This document shows, piece after piece, positions 1-8,108 of a DNA stretch of 46,280 bases (the stretch's first letter is position 1; every line of letters starts with the position of its first letter). Position numbers and translations under genes: made by a program. Source of the stretch: Acidobacteria bacterium 28-1 (lineage in GTDB: Bacteria > Acidobacteriota > Blastocatellia > Pyrinomonadales > Pyrinomonadaceae). The notes beneath the pieces are model-generated. The model saw nothing but the letters and a program-made list of their open reading frames with translations, had not been told where the DNA came from and did no database searches. The stretch lies in assembly GCA_002050365.1 (NCBI GenBank), contig MWYZ01000091.1, positions 1 through 46,280 of the forward strand, given 5' to 3'.

Positions 1-85
1 ACAGACATTGAAACTCTTCATCAGTCAAACCGGTGGCGGCAAGAAACTCTTTCGGCTTTTCTTTTAACTCCGCATATTTTAACAT
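1..85 (-). CDS. Probable IS transposase, N-terminus (cut by window edge)
   Basis: An ATG at 83-85 on the minus strand opens a frame that stays open to the window edge, giving 28 residues that begin MLKYAELKEKPKEFLAATG. This short helical start, with the pattern ELKxKPKEFLAATGLTxEEF, resembles the N-terminal region of IS5-like/DDE transposases as I remember them; the catalytic domain lies outside the window. The start codon is only 20 bp past the stop of the neighbouring secreted-protein gene on the same strand, as expected if an insertion sequence had landed at the end of that gene. The family is a recollection from a short fragment, so confidence is moderate. Confidence 0.5.
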   Translation of the reverse strand, partial: MLKYAELKEKPKEFLAATGLTDEEFQCL

Positions 86-104
86 TTACATAGATTAACC
101 GATT

Positions 105-896
105 TTACTTATTTCCAATAATGTCTAATATACGAGACAGGTAATAAAATCCATCGGGTTTTGAAGAATCCGATTTCAATTTAGAAACAATATCTTCCGC
201 AAAAGACGCGCCTTTTTCTTCATCCTTTTCATAAACTTTCTTTAACAAACTAATAAGTTCGTAGTTAAAACCTTTCGCCAAAGTTTTGCGACCTAATTTC
301 AAAGCCGTATCAACATTTTTTTCGGCAATAGCATTCAACAGCCGAGTTTCAAAATAAATGTCGTTGCCTTCTATCTGCTTGCGAAAAGTCGGATTAGAGA
401 TTGCGGTCGCCGTGTCTGTGAAAAACTCGAAGGCAAGCTGCGGGTCGTGTTCGGCGATTGCTTTGGCAATCTGTTGGCGAACATTAATGGCTTTGAAAAA
501 CTTCCGGGTAATTTGCGTTTTCGAGCTTGTATCAGTCGAATAAACGTCAGCCATTTCGGGCGCAACTCCAAGCGAAGTTAGCTGTGCATCATATTCGGTT
601 AACAATTGCCGAAAATCGTTGATGACGGTTTGAAACATCGTCCGCGCTTCTTTTTCATCGTTGAACCACATCAAACTCGCTAATTCCGCCGAAAAACTTA
701 TACGATTTTCAAGCGTCCGCAAACTGTTCACTTCAAGGGAAGTCTCGCGCAAAAACGCGACGCTTTCCTTACGCAATTCGGCGGAAATTTCGTCCTTTTT
801 AACGGTTTCGACTCGGTTAATTTCGATTGTTTGCGAAAAGTTTAGCTGAACAAGAAATAAAAATAAAACTGGCGATAAAAATAAATTCCGAAACAT
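105..896 (-). CDS. Secreted protein, short paralogue of the 621-aa neighbour
   Basis: A 263-aa protein with an N-terminal hydrophobic signal peptide (about residues 1-21, ending LNFSQ). It is mostly helical and charged. It aligns with the first ~250 residues of the protein encoded at 1146-3011: both have LNRIS or ENRIS followed by a (A/V)xLxW motif near residue 70, an EHDP or AHDP motif, a GxNYxL motif and a SKLK or SKIK segment. The homology stops soon after these blocks and the shorter protein ends with IIGNK, 20 bp before a probable transposase start. It may therefore be truncated by an insertion. No enzymatic motif is visible and the function is unknown. The two genes look like a tandem duplication, separated by a MITE-like element. 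Confidence 0.75.
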   Translation of the reverse strand: MFRNLFLSPVLFLFLVQLNFSQTIEINRVETVKKDEISAELRKESVAFLRETSLEVNSLRTLENRISFSAELASLMWFNDEKEARTMFQTVINDFRQLLTEYDAQLTSLGVAPEMADVYSTDTSSKTQITRKFFKAINVRQQIAKAIAEHDPQLAFEFFTDTATAISNPTFRKQIEGNDIYFETRLLNAIAEKNVDTALKLGRKTLAKGFNYELISLLKKVYEKDEEKGASFAEDIVSKLKSDSSKPDGFYYLSRILDIIGNK

Positions 897-934
897 TTTA
901 TTGACTCCTTTAAAACAGCATTTGCCAATTAACT

Positions 935-1086
935 GAAGCCTGTGCGTAATTCATTTTTGCTAACTAAAACTTATTGTATCGTTAAGAGGCGGTCTTTGAC
1001 CGCCGTTGTCAAGAGTTTGTGGAACGGCGGTCAAAGACCGCCTCTAAACGATTGGAAACATTGATGTTTAATTACGCACAGGTTTC
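935..1086. mobile_element. MITE-like element with nested hairpin
   Basis: A 152-bp non-coding element. Its ends are 17-bp terminal inverted repeats, GAAGCCTGTGCGTAATT at 935-951 and its inverse at 1070-1086 with one mismatch. Just outside is an 8-bp direct repeat, AATTAACT, at 927-934 and 1087-1094, which looks like a target-site duplication. Inside lies a second inverted repeat, 981-1007 against 1023-1049 (26 of 27 bases paired, 15-bp loop), and each arm is itself a palindrome (GGCGGTC-TTT-GACCGCC). There is no ORF. The structure fits a non-autonomous element mobilised in trans, or a REP-like hairpin carried by one. It separates two paralogous genes. Confidence 0.7.
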
Positions 1087-1145
1087 AATTAACTACCAGA
1101 TTTTTTATCCGATTGCCGACCATTAAATTCAATTATCTTTAAAAT

Positions 1146-3011
1146 CTAATGGTCATATTGTTCTTCGCTCAAATTAGATTGAAAATTTTTCTCATTCTCT
1201 TCAGCGTTTGGGTCGAGTAATGCTTCGGCGATGCGATAGCGCGAAAAAAATCCAACTTCAGAACGGGAAAATTTTCCAGCTAATCCGACTGTTTTTTCAA
1301 AATCGGCGGCAGCCAGATTTTTTATCAATTGTACAGCTTTCGGAGCATTCCGGTAGGATTCCGCTTCAACGGTGTCGAGCCGCAATTCGTCATCTTTGAC
1401 CGTGCCGTAATCGTTAAATTCACTGAGCAAAATCGCTGCGCTGATTATGTCGTTAAAATAATTAATATTTGATTCCAAAAACGAAAAACTTTGGTCTGGC
1501 GTAAGAACGGCGGATGCCTGCGCGAGTTGCAGAATCGAAGCGAGATTCTTTCGATTTTTCATTCTGCCCGAATACGTCGAACGGGCTTCGTCCAGCAAAT
1601 TTGAAGCGGTTTTCCTGTCGCCGCCTTTGGCAACCGTCAAAGCCAACGCCGTTAAAATTTCGATGCGTTCTTCCGGTGATTTTAGTTTGGCGAGCGTTTG
1701 CCGGACTTCACTCAAATCGCCTTTTTCCGCCAGCGCAAGCGGAAGTGCCGTGTCAATTTGTTTATCTAGATAATCATACTCGCGCTTTGTTTTAATCCTG
1801 CCGTAAAATTTTTTAGCGTCTTGAACCGCGCCGTCAGTGAAGGCTTTCTGGGCGGCTTCCCGATAAAGTTCATCTCTTTCGGCGACAGGTTTCTTTTCAA
1901 TAATCTGCAAAATTTCATCGGCTGATTTGTCTTCGATTTCAATTTGAAATGCTTGTCCATTCATCAAATTATTTAATGTCGTCATTTCAGCCTGTCCTAT
2001 TTTGTTTTTTATAGCTTGGGCTTGGACGGGAAAATACTTGGTGATTTCAGGCATTATTTTCGATACTTCATAAGATGACAGGTATGGCTGACGAACATAT
2101 TTTTGCGCCAGTATTCCAATCAACTCCTTGATTTCGTTATCAGTTAATAAATTTGGTTTTTTGTCTTTCGCGGCTTGCCGATTAAGTTTTTTAATTGTAT
2201 CGAGAAACGATTGAACTTCCCAAACGTTGATAACGGAACCAGCGCGTTGACTACCGACTGTCGCCGTATTCATTGCCGAGGAATTCATCATTTTATTACT
2301 GTTGGACGTATAATCATACGGCGAACTGATAGCCGAATCCTTATTTTTGATTTTGCTTGAAATATCTTGAGCGAGTTTTGTGCCGAGTTCCGTATCTTTT
2401 TTATAAATATCTTCAAGAGCGGAAAAAAGATTGTAGTTAAGCCCATTTTCAAGATTTTTTTTGGCGATTTCGTAAGCCTGTTTCGGGTCTTTAGCGGCAA
2501 TTTCTGCGGCTAGGCTAAGTTCGAGGGCTTGGTCATCCTCAAAAAAATTCAAACCGTCAGCATTTTTTCGACTAAGTGCTTGCAATGCTTCAAGCGCAAA
2601 TTTCGGGTCATGAGCGGCAAGCGTGACAAGAAGTTCATTACGCAAATTTTTTACATCATTGAGTATTGCGTATCTTTCATAATTTTCCTCTTCGGCTTCT
2701 GGAACTTCCGAAGGGATTTGTCCGAGCATCGTGTTCAATTCGGCAACTGCGTTTTGAAACAACGTTCGAGCTTGTTTCTCGTTGCTCTCCCAAAGCAAAT
2801 CCGCCACATTTATTCGCGCTGATATACGGTTGAGGGGCAATGAAAATTGCTCGCTTTCACGAACTAAATTATTCAATAAACTCAAAGCCTTTTCTTTTAG
2901 TTCAGGCGAAACGTCGCGGGTCGAAGCAGGATTTTTTGGCGTGGTTTGGGCAAACGCGTTTCCAAATAATCCAAAACAAATCACAAGTACAAAAAACTTC
3001 TTTATAATCAT
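1146..3011 (-). CDS. Large secreted helical-repeat protein, unknown function
   Basis: A 621-aa protein with a clear signal peptide (positively charged start, hydrophobic core, cleavage expected after FAQ near residue 22). The rest is rich in Ala, Lys, Glu and Leu and looks like helical-repeat (TPR or HEAT-like) architecture: recurring segments such as AAKDPKQAYEIAKKN, AEKGDLSEVRQTLAKL and VAKGGDRKTASNLLDEA suggest paired helices. A Ser/Asn/Met-rich linker lies at about residues 215-255. No catalytic motif is seen. The N-terminal third is paralogous to the 263-aa protein downstream. Both are expected to be exported. Secreted helical-repeat proteins of this type are common hypotheticals in Acidobacteriota; the role is unknown. 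Confidence 0.8.
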   Translation of the reverse strand: MIIKKFFVLVICFGLFGNAFAQTTPKNPASTRDVSPELKEKALSLLNNLVRESEQFSLPLNRISARINVADLLWESNEKQARTLFQNAVAELNTMLGQIPSEVPEAEEENYERYAILNDVKNLRNELLVTLAAHDPKFALEALQALSRKNADGLNFFEDDQALELSLAAEIAAKDPKQAYEIAKKNLENGLNYNLFSALEDIYKKDTELGTKLAQDISSKIKNKDSAISSPYDYTSNSNKMMNSSAMNTATVGSQRAGSVINVWEVQSFLDTIKKLNRQAAKDKKPNLLTDNEIKELIGILAQKYVRQPYLSSYEVSKIMPEITKYFPVQAQAIKNKIGQAEMTTLNNLMNGQAFQIEIEDKSADEILQIIEKKPVAERDELYREAAQKAFTDGAVQDAKKFYGRIKTKREYDYLDKQIDTALPLALAEKGDLSEVRQTLAKLKSPEERIEILTALALTVAKGGDRKTASNLLDEARSTYSGRMKNRKNLASILQLAQASAVLTPDQSFSFLESNINYFNDIISAAILLSEFNDYGTVKDDELRLDTVEAESYRNAPKAVQLIKNLAAADFEKTVGLAGKFSRSEVGFFSRYRIAEALLDPNAEENEKNFQSNLSEEQYDH

Positions 3012-3335
3012 TTGAAATCTCCAAAATATTCTGTCTATAGATAATAATCCGTTAAAGAAAATTAGTAAATAAATCTAATAATTTATGTTAAATATAAAAA
3101 GAAATTTAAAATCATTTAACGATTCTTGGGTATTTCGCAGATGACGCAAAAAAGAAAACGATTTTCAAAAACTTATCTATTCTTGGTTCGCACAATTTAA
3201 AGATTTTAGATTATTAAATTCTTGTGTGCGGATTTAATACATTCACTAGAAACACAATTAGACTTTAATTAATGGATTTGAGTATAAATCAATCAAAATA
3301 AGGATATTTATAAGAAAAGAGAGTAAAATATTTTT
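3012..3335. other. AT-rich intergenic region
   Basis: Part of the ~400-bp gap between the divergent genes at 3011 and 3419. It is AT-rich and holds no credible ORF, RNA gene or repeat that I can see. It must carry the promoter of the minus-strand gene at 3011. The only specific signal in the gap is the -24/-12 element that follows at 3336-3351. Confidence 0.5.
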
Positions 3336-3351
3336 TGGCATACCGGTTGCT
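3336..3351 (+). promoter_or_regulatory. Sigma-54 (-24/-12) promoter for GlsB-like gene
   Basis: The site TGGCATACCGGTTGCT matches the RpoN consensus TGGCAC-N5-TTGCW, with the GG and GC doublets exactly 12 bp apart. It lies on the correct strand, about 67 bp before the ATG at 3419, leaving a leader of about 55 nt. Two near-identical sites precede the minus-strand genes ending upstream at 12580 and 31434. Spacing and sequence are seen directly; recognition by RpoN is inferred. Confidence 0.65.
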
Positions 3352-3418
3352 AAATACTATGCAAAGGTGAAAAAGCCTTAGGGAAATAAAAATAAAAAGG
3401 GCGACAGGAGATGAGATT

Positions 3419-3703
3419 ATGATTTCTTTAATTATTTGGATTATTTTAGGATTCTTGGCTGGTTTTATTGCAAAATCAATTATGCCGGGTCCTGATGGCG
3501 GCGGTTTTATTTTAACGACTATTCTTGGTATAGTCGGGGCAGTTGTTGGAGGTTACATTGGCGGATTACTGTTTAATACTCCAATGGTTAGTTCCTTCGA
3601 TAACATTGGCAATTCGCTACTCAGCTTTGTTTTTTCAGTTATCGGCGCGATTGTCGTTTTAGCGATTTATCGTTTGATAACGGGAAGAAGTTTGAGCAAC
3701 TAA
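3419..3703 (+). CDS. GlsB/YeaQ/YmgE-family stress membrane protein
   Basis: A 94-aa very hydrophobic protein with three predicted membrane helices (about residues 3-20, 28-52 and 63-87). The pattern ISLIIWIILGFLAGFIAKSI, then MPGPDGGGF and a glycine-rich second helix (GIVGAVVGGYIGGLLF), is the signature of the transglycosylase-associated protein family (YeaQ, YmgE, GlsB). These small inner-membrane proteins are generally linked to envelope stress; their biochemistry is unclear. A ribosome-binding site, AGGAG, sits a few bases before ATG. A sigma-54-type promoter lies upstream and a strong terminator follows, so it is probably a single-gene stress-induced transcript. Confidence 0.9.
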   Translation: MISLIIWIILGFLAGFIAKSIMPGPDGGGFILTTILGIVGAVVGGYIGGLLFNTPMVSSFDNIGNSLLSFVFSVIGAIVVLAIYRLITGRSLSN

Positions 3704-3722
3704 CAAATTATTTATCTAAAAT

Positions 3723-3755
3723 AAAAGAGTGGTCGAAATTTTCGACCACTCTTTT
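3723..3755. terminator. Bidirectional intrinsic terminator
   Basis: A perfect inverted repeat with 16-bp arms (AAAAGAGTGGTCGAAA at 3723-3738, its inverse at 3740-3755) and almost no loop, A-rich on one side and T-rich on the other. It lies between the convergent genes ending at 3703 (plus) and 3754 (minus); the stop codon of the latter overlaps its edge. It can terminate both. Confidence 0.85.
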
Positions 3756-4713
3756 ATTTTAATGCTGAAAGAAATTTGTGCATCGCAATAGCAACTAACT
3801 TTGCAGTTCGATTATCAGTATCAAAATTTGGATTGACTTCGGTAAATTCGATAATTTTTGTTTGCGGCAAAATGCCTGCTAAAACGGATAAGTTTATAAA
3901 TTCATTTGCCGTCAGACCAATCGGGCTTGGCGCAGATACGCCCGGCGCATCTGACGCTCGAACCGAATCAACATCGAAACCCCAAAAAGTTGAGAGTTGA
4001 GAGTTGAAAGTGGAGAGTTTGTCCTGTATTTGAGATTTAAGATTTGAGATTTGAAATTCTTCTAGACTAATTAGATTAACGCCTAGTTTTTTTAGGTAAT
4101 CAAAATAAGCAGGTGAAGCCGTCTGAGATTGATAACCAATTTCATAAAAATTTTCAGGCTTTAGATGTTGTTCATCAAGAAGTTGACGATAAGGTGTTCC
4201 GCTATTGCGCGGCTGGTCAGCGCGAACATCGAAATGAGCGTCTATATTAAGTGCCAGCCAGTTTCTTCTCCCAAAAACATTTGCTACTGCACAACCGTCC
4301 GCATAGGAAACATCGTTTCCGCCGCCTAAAACGATAATTTTCTTCCCGTCGCGTAAAACTTGTTCGACAATTTTTGTATGCAAATCGTGAGTTTCCTCTA
4401 AAGTTTCTTGGATAAGTGTATCGCCTAAATCAAAAATCTTTGCGGAGATTCCGAAAGGCGTAAGTTTATAAAATTGGGAGCGAATTGCATCGGGTGCAAG
4501 CTCCGCGCCCAATCTTCCATTGTTTCGCCTCACACCTTCAGCCTGCGGACAGCCTAAAATTACGACTGCCGCCCTCTCAAAGTTTTCAAACGACGAAGAC
4601 ACAATTTCGCCAAGCCGCACATCATTTACATCATTTTTACAGAAAAACGAATCTTGCTTTGGTCGTGTAGTATTTAAGAAAAGATCAAACATAGTAAACA
4701 ACGGCTGATTCAT
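3754..4713 (-). CDS. Arginase/formiminoglutamase-family hydrolase
   Basis: A 319-aa protein of the ureohydrolase (arginase/agmatinase/HutG) superfamily. Metal-binding motifs are seen in order: GGGND (130-134), NIDAHFD (156-162) and FDVDS (246-250) followed by ASDAP. It is divergent from urocanate hydratase, so the likely job is hydrolysis of N-formimino-L-glutamate to glutamate and formamide, the last step of histidine degradation. The first motif normally reads GG[DG]H; here the His is Asn133, so one Mn ligand is changed. An in-frame low-complexity insert at about residues 222-243 comes from heptanucleotide repeats. Starts also possible are TTG at 4722 and ATG at 4692; none has a well-placed ribosome-binding site. 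Confidence 0.8.
   Translation of the reverse strand: MNQPLFTMFDLFLNTTRPKQDSFFCKNDVNDVRLGEIVSSSFENFERAAVVILGCPQAEGVRRNNGRLGAELAPDAIRSQFYKLTPFGISAKIFDLGDTLIQETLEETHDLHTKIVEQVLRDGKKIIVLGGGNDVSYADGCAVANVFGRRNWLALNIDAHFDVRADQPRNSGTPYRQLLDEQHLKPENFYEIGYQSQTASPAYFDYLKKLGVNLISLEEFQISNLKSQIQDKLSTFNSQLSTFWGFDVDSVRASDAPGVSAPSPIGLTANEFINLSVLAGILPQTKIIEFTEVNPNFDTDNRTAKLVAIAMHKFLSALK
3989..4058. repeat. Heptanucleotide tandem repeats inside hydrolase gene
   Basis: Two adjoining degenerate arrays with a 7-bp period: four units like GTTGAGA (3989-4020) and four to five units like GATTTGA (about 4025-4058). They are in frame in the arginase-family gene and encode a linker reading QISNLKSQIQ then LSTFNSQLSTF. 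The unit length, degeneracy and low complexity match the short tandemly repeated repetitive sequences known from cyanobacteria. Confidence 0.8.
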
Positions 4714-4741
4714 CGTCTTCAAGTATACTTTTTGCTATCAT
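4685..4741 (-). CDS. Possible 18-aa leader ORF upstream of hydrolase
   Basis: The only strong ribosome-binding site before the arginase-family gene, AAAAGGAG, is placed correctly not for that gene but for an ATG at 4739-4741 in another frame. The short ORF reads MIAKSILEDDESAVVYYV and ends at a TGA that overlaps the downstream ATG at 4690-4692 (ATGTTTGA). This arrangement would allow translational coupling into MFDLF of the hydrolase. It could also be chance, or a sequence error that shifted the frame of the true N-terminus. Confidence 0.35.
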   Translation of the reverse strand: MIAKSILEDDESAVVYYV

Positions 4742-4836
4742 AACATCTCCTTTTTAAGATTGCTTTTACTGCCAAAGCCAACAACGGTTTAGCATTGTCA
4801 AAAAATATTAATCAGCACTTTTTAGAAACGTAAACT

Positions 4837-6486
4837 ATGGTAAGAATTGTAAAATCTCCAACCGGAACGAAATTAACTTGTAAAAATTGGCTTATCGAAG
4901 CTGCTTATCGAATGATTCAAAACAATCTCGACGCAGAAGTAGCGTTCGACCCCGATAACTTAATCGTTTACGGCGGACGCGGGCGAGCGGCGCGAAATTG
5001 GAAATCGTTCGACCAAATTTTAGAGAGTTTGAAGAATCTTGAAGCAGACGAAACTTTGCTTGTTCAATCGGGCAAACCGGTTGCCGTTTTTAAAACCCAC
5101 ACCGATGCCCCGCGTGTTTTGCTTGCCAACTCCAACATCGTGCCGCATTGGGCGACGCAGGAAAATTTCGACCGATACGAGCGGGAAGGCTTGACGATGT
5201 ATGGACAAATGACGGCGGGAAGTTGGATTTATATTGGCACGCAGGGAATTTTGCAGGGAACTTATGAAACTTTTGGAAGCCTTGCCAGACAGCACGGTTG
5301 GGGAACGCTCGCGGGTAAATTTGTTCTCACGGCAGGTCTGGGCGAAATGGGCGGAGCGCAAGCGCAAGCGATTACATTTAACGGCGGAGTCGGATTGCTG
5401 GTTGAAGTTGACCGTTGGCGGATTGATAGACGTTTGCAGTTAAAACAAATTGATTTAGCGACTGAAAACCTTGAAGAAGCGTTAGAAATGGTAAAAGAAT
5501 TTACCGACAAAAAAGAAGCAAAATCAATTGCGCTTTTGGGAAACGCGGCGGAAGTTCATTGGCAGGTTTTAGAAAAAAATATCATTCCCGATGTCGTTAC
5601 CGACCAAACTTCAGCGCACGATGTTTTATACGGTTATATTCCGCAAGGATTATCAATCCAGCAAGCAAACGAATTACGCCAATCAAATCAAACAGAATAC
5701 GAAAAACGCGCGATGGATTCGATGGCGCGGCACGTCGAAGCAATGCTTGAATATCAACGGCGCGGCGCAATTGTCTTTGATTACGGCAACAACTTAAGAC
5801 AACGAGCAAAAGACAACGGCGTGGCAGACGCATTTGATTATCCGGGTTTTGTTCCCGCCTACATTCGCCCGCTTTTTTGCGAAGGCAAAGGTCCGTTTCG
5901 CTGGGTCGCATTGTCCGGCGACAAAGAAGACATCTACAAAACCGACGAAGCGATAATGAATCTTTTCCCCGACAATGACCATCTTTCGCGCTGGCTGACA
6001 ATGGCGCAGGAGAATGTCGAATTTCAAGGCTTACCTGCGCGAATCTGCTGGCTCGGTTACGGCGAACGCGCCAAAGCCGGATTAAAATTAAATGAAATGG
6101 TAGCGAGCGGCGAACTCAAAGCACCGATAGTCATCGGGCGCGACCATCTCGATTGTGGTTCGGTAGCAAGCCCGAACCGCGAAACCGAAGCGATGAAAGA
6201 CGGCTCGGACGCAATCGCCGATTGGGTATATCTGAACGCGATGATAAACGCTGTCGGCGGCGCAACGTGGGTTTCTCTGCATCACGGCGGCGGAGTCGGC
6301 ATCGGTTACAGCCTACACGCCGGACAAGTCATCGTCGCCGATGGCACGCCCGAAGCCGCCAAACGCATCGAAAGAGTCTTAACAACCGATCCGGGAATGG
6401 GCGTTGTCCGTCACGCCGACGCGGGTTATGAGGAAGCGATTAAATTTGCCGAAAAGAATGATGTGAAAGTGCCAATGAAAAGGTGA
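4837..6486 (+). CDS. hutU: Urocanate hydratase
   Basis: A 549-aa protein of full family length. Urocanase adds water to urocanate to form imidazolone propionate, the second step of histidine degradation, using tightly bound NAD+ as an electrophile. The NAD-binding segment [15 protein letters not shown] is at about 161-175. The family signature [12 protein letters not shown] is at 399-410 and contains Cys404, the conserved cysteine of the NAD pocket. A glycine-rich end segment ([17 protein letters not shown]) is present. It starts at ATG 4837 and is divergent from the arginase/HutG-family gene, with about 120 bp between that must hold both promoters. Histidine ammonia-lyase and imidazolonepropionase are not in this window. 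Confidence 0.97.
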   Translation: MVRIVKSPTGTKLTCKNWLIEAAYRMIQNNLDAEVAFDPDNLIVYGGRGRAARNWKSFDQILESLKNLEADETLLVQSGKPVAVFKTHTDAPRVLLANSNIVPHWATQENFDRYEREGLTMYGQMTAGSWIYIGTQGILQGTYETFGSLARQHGWGTLAGKFVLTAGLGEMGGAQAQAITFNGGVGLLVEVDRWRIDRRLQLKQIDLATENLEEALEMVKEFTDKKEAKSIALLGNAAEVHWQVLEKNIIPDVVTDQTSAHDVLYGYIPQGLSIQQANELRQSNQTEYEKRAMDSMARHVEAMLEYQRRGAIVFDYGNNLRQRAKDNGVADAFDYPGFVPAYIRPLFCEGKGPFRWVALSGDKEDIYKTDEAIMNLFPDNDHLSRWLTMAQENVEFQGLPARICWLGYGERAKAGLKLNEMVASGELKAPIVIGRDHLDCGSVASPNRETEAMKDGSDAIADWVYLNAMINAVGGATWVSLHHGGGVGIGYSLHAGQVIVADGTPEAAKRIERVLTTDPGMGVVRHADAGYEEAIKFAEKNDVKVPMKR

Positions 6487-6505
6487 AATTTATTGAAATC
6501 TGTTT

Positions 6506-6631
6506 TTGGTTGACAGAATAATAGACAGCGACCCGATACAAAATGAATTGATAAAAGTCATTGAAAAAATTGACGAAAAAGCAAAAGAATTTGATCAGAC
6601 TTCGGAGAATTCAGATTCTGGAAAAGAATAA
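6506..6631 (+). CDS. Possible 41-aa acidic ORF before the CHAT block
   Basis: An open frame between urocanate hydratase and the next long gene encodes a hydrophilic, helical, acidic peptide (SDPIQNELIKVIEKIDEK and a Ser/Glu-rich tail ending SDSGKE). The composition is protein-like, but the only available starts after the preceding in-frame stop are TTG 6506 or CTG 6500, with no ribosome-binding site. It could be a small first gene of the downstream pair, or a remnant of a longer gene that lost its 5' end. Confidence 0.3.
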   Translation: MVDRIIDSDPIQNELIKVIEKIDEKAKEFDQTSENSDSGKE

Positions 6632-6653
6632 TTTTTGAGAAACCGGATTCGGG

Positions 6654-8063
6654 ATGAAATTAAACGACATTGAAATTACTCGATTTTGCAGTTATGCAAG
6701 CCAAACTGTATTGCAAGACCAAACGAATCTTTGGCAAAGTTTTACCGATATTCTCGAAACCTCCGTAGCATATCTTTCAGACGGTAAAAGTGATGGTTTC
6801 GCAAATACTGAAGAAGGAAAAATCGAAAAAAAATTCGGCAAAGAAGGTCATTTTGTCCGCATTCTGAAATCGAAAGGGAAAACGGATTCATACGTCAAGT
6901 TTGATGATTTTGAAAGAAAACTTGCGGCTGGAATTTATCTTGACGCTTATTTGTTGAAGGAAAGTGTTTATAAAAAAATTAAACCCGGCACGGATGCGGA
7001 TAAATTAATTGGTATCGCCAACGAACTGAAAGATTTGCTGCCAAAGCATATCCGGGAAAGCAAACTGCCAGCCGATTGTTTTTGTTATTTTGTTGAATCG
7101 GAACAACCCGAAGCCGACAAGAATGAAATTTTTGAAAAATTACTGAATTCAACCTTCGTCGAAGTAGATTTAGAGCATTCGTATTTTGCCGCCAACTTGC
7201 AAGGTGAACAGGCGGTTGCCGTCATTATTCCGAAGGACGCGGTTAAAACTCAAAAACATACATTGGCAACGAGGTTATACGGCGAAATGCTTCAAGAGTA
7301 TTTCTTGTCATACGCCAAAGTTGCAAACGAAACAGCATCAATCAAAAGTTTAAAAGCAAAGGAAACGAGAACGATTCTGATTGATTTTTTGGACTGGTTA
7401 GAAATCAACCCGTTGAAAACACTTTCGCAAATTGAATATGCCAATCATGAATTGTCAAAATACAGAGCGGATTTAGCAGACAAAATAATTATGATTGAAA
7501 CGCATATACATACGATTGAAATAAATATCCGCAATGCCGATGATGTTTTGAATCATAACCTCTGGAAACATAAAAAAAACGAACTAAATGAGATTTTGAT
7601 TAAGCCGTTGCAACACAAAATCGAGCAGGCAAAAGCGGATTTAGCCTACCTCAAATTGTATGATGATAAAGCCAAAATACAAGGCGAGGAGATTGCCAAC
7701 CTGTCAAATTTGCAGGTAAGTATTTACGGCAGAAAGCTGGCTTGGTTTTTCGGTCTGTTGACGCTAATCGGAGCGTTTCAGCTATTTAAAGGTTTTACCG
7801 ATTGGGATGACACGACAGCCAAGATACTCATTCTCGGTGCGATCATCATAATTCCGTGCTGGATACTTTTTGTGAATGACATCAAAGATTATATTTATGG
7901 AATAATTGAATTTAAATCACCGTCATCTGAAACAACCCAAACCGAGGTTAAAACGGACACAAAATCCGCCGTCAGCAATCATCCTATTACCGAACTTCCG
8001 CCAAGTCCTGCCCAAGTAGAAATAACAACAGCAAAAAGAGCGGCTCGGAAACAAAGGCGATAA
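6654..8063 (+). CDS. Coiled-coil protein with two C-terminal membrane helices
   Basis: A 469-aa protein that I do not recognise. Residues 1-220 look like a mixed, globular domain without a visible catalytic signature. Residues about 260-350 are strongly helical and charged, consistent with a coiled coil. Two membrane helices follow, about 361-380 and 389-408, separated by a short polar turn (DWDDTT). The tail of about 60 residues is Ser/Thr/Pro-rich and ends in a basic cluster (KRAARKQRR). Both ends are expected in the cytoplasm. It lies 45 bp before the TPR-CHAT gene on the same strand, so the two are probably co-transcribed. By analogy with protease-associated immune modules it could be the membrane effector or the cleavage target of the CHAT protein; this is inference only. 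Confidence 0.75.
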   Translation: MKLNDIEITRFCSYASQTVLQDQTNLWQSFTDILETSVAYLSDGKSDGFANTEEGKIEKKFGKEGHFVRILKSKGKTDSYVKFDDFERKLAAGIYLDAYLLKESVYKKIKPGTDADKLIGIANELKDLLPKHIRESKLPADCFCYFVESEQPEADKNEIFEKLLNSTFVEVDLEHSYFAANLQGEQAVAVIIPKDAVKTQKHTLATRLYGEMLQEYFLSYAKVANETASIKSLKAKETRTILIDFLDWLEINPLKTLSQIEYANHELSKYRADLADKIIMIETHIHTIEINIRNADDVLNHNLWKHKKNELNEILIKPLQHKIEQAKADLAYLKLYDDKAKIQGEEIANLSNLQVSIYGRKLAWFFGLLTLIGAFQLFKGFTDWDDTTAKILILGAIIIIPCWILFVNDIKDYIYGIIEFKSPSSETTQTEVKTDTKSAVSNHPITELPPSPAQVEITTAKRAARKQRR

Positions 8064-8108
8064 TTTAAGTCTGATTGATTAAAACAACAAAAAGAAAATA
8101 CGAATATT

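Noticed and set aside
3989-4058. Possible CRISPR-like array
   Set aside because: Units are 7 bp, adjoining and degenerate, with no spacers; it lies inside a gene.
5597-6001. Long antisense frame within hutU
   Set aside because: It mirrors a strongly conserved gene, has Arg/Cys-rich composition and no ribosome-binding site.
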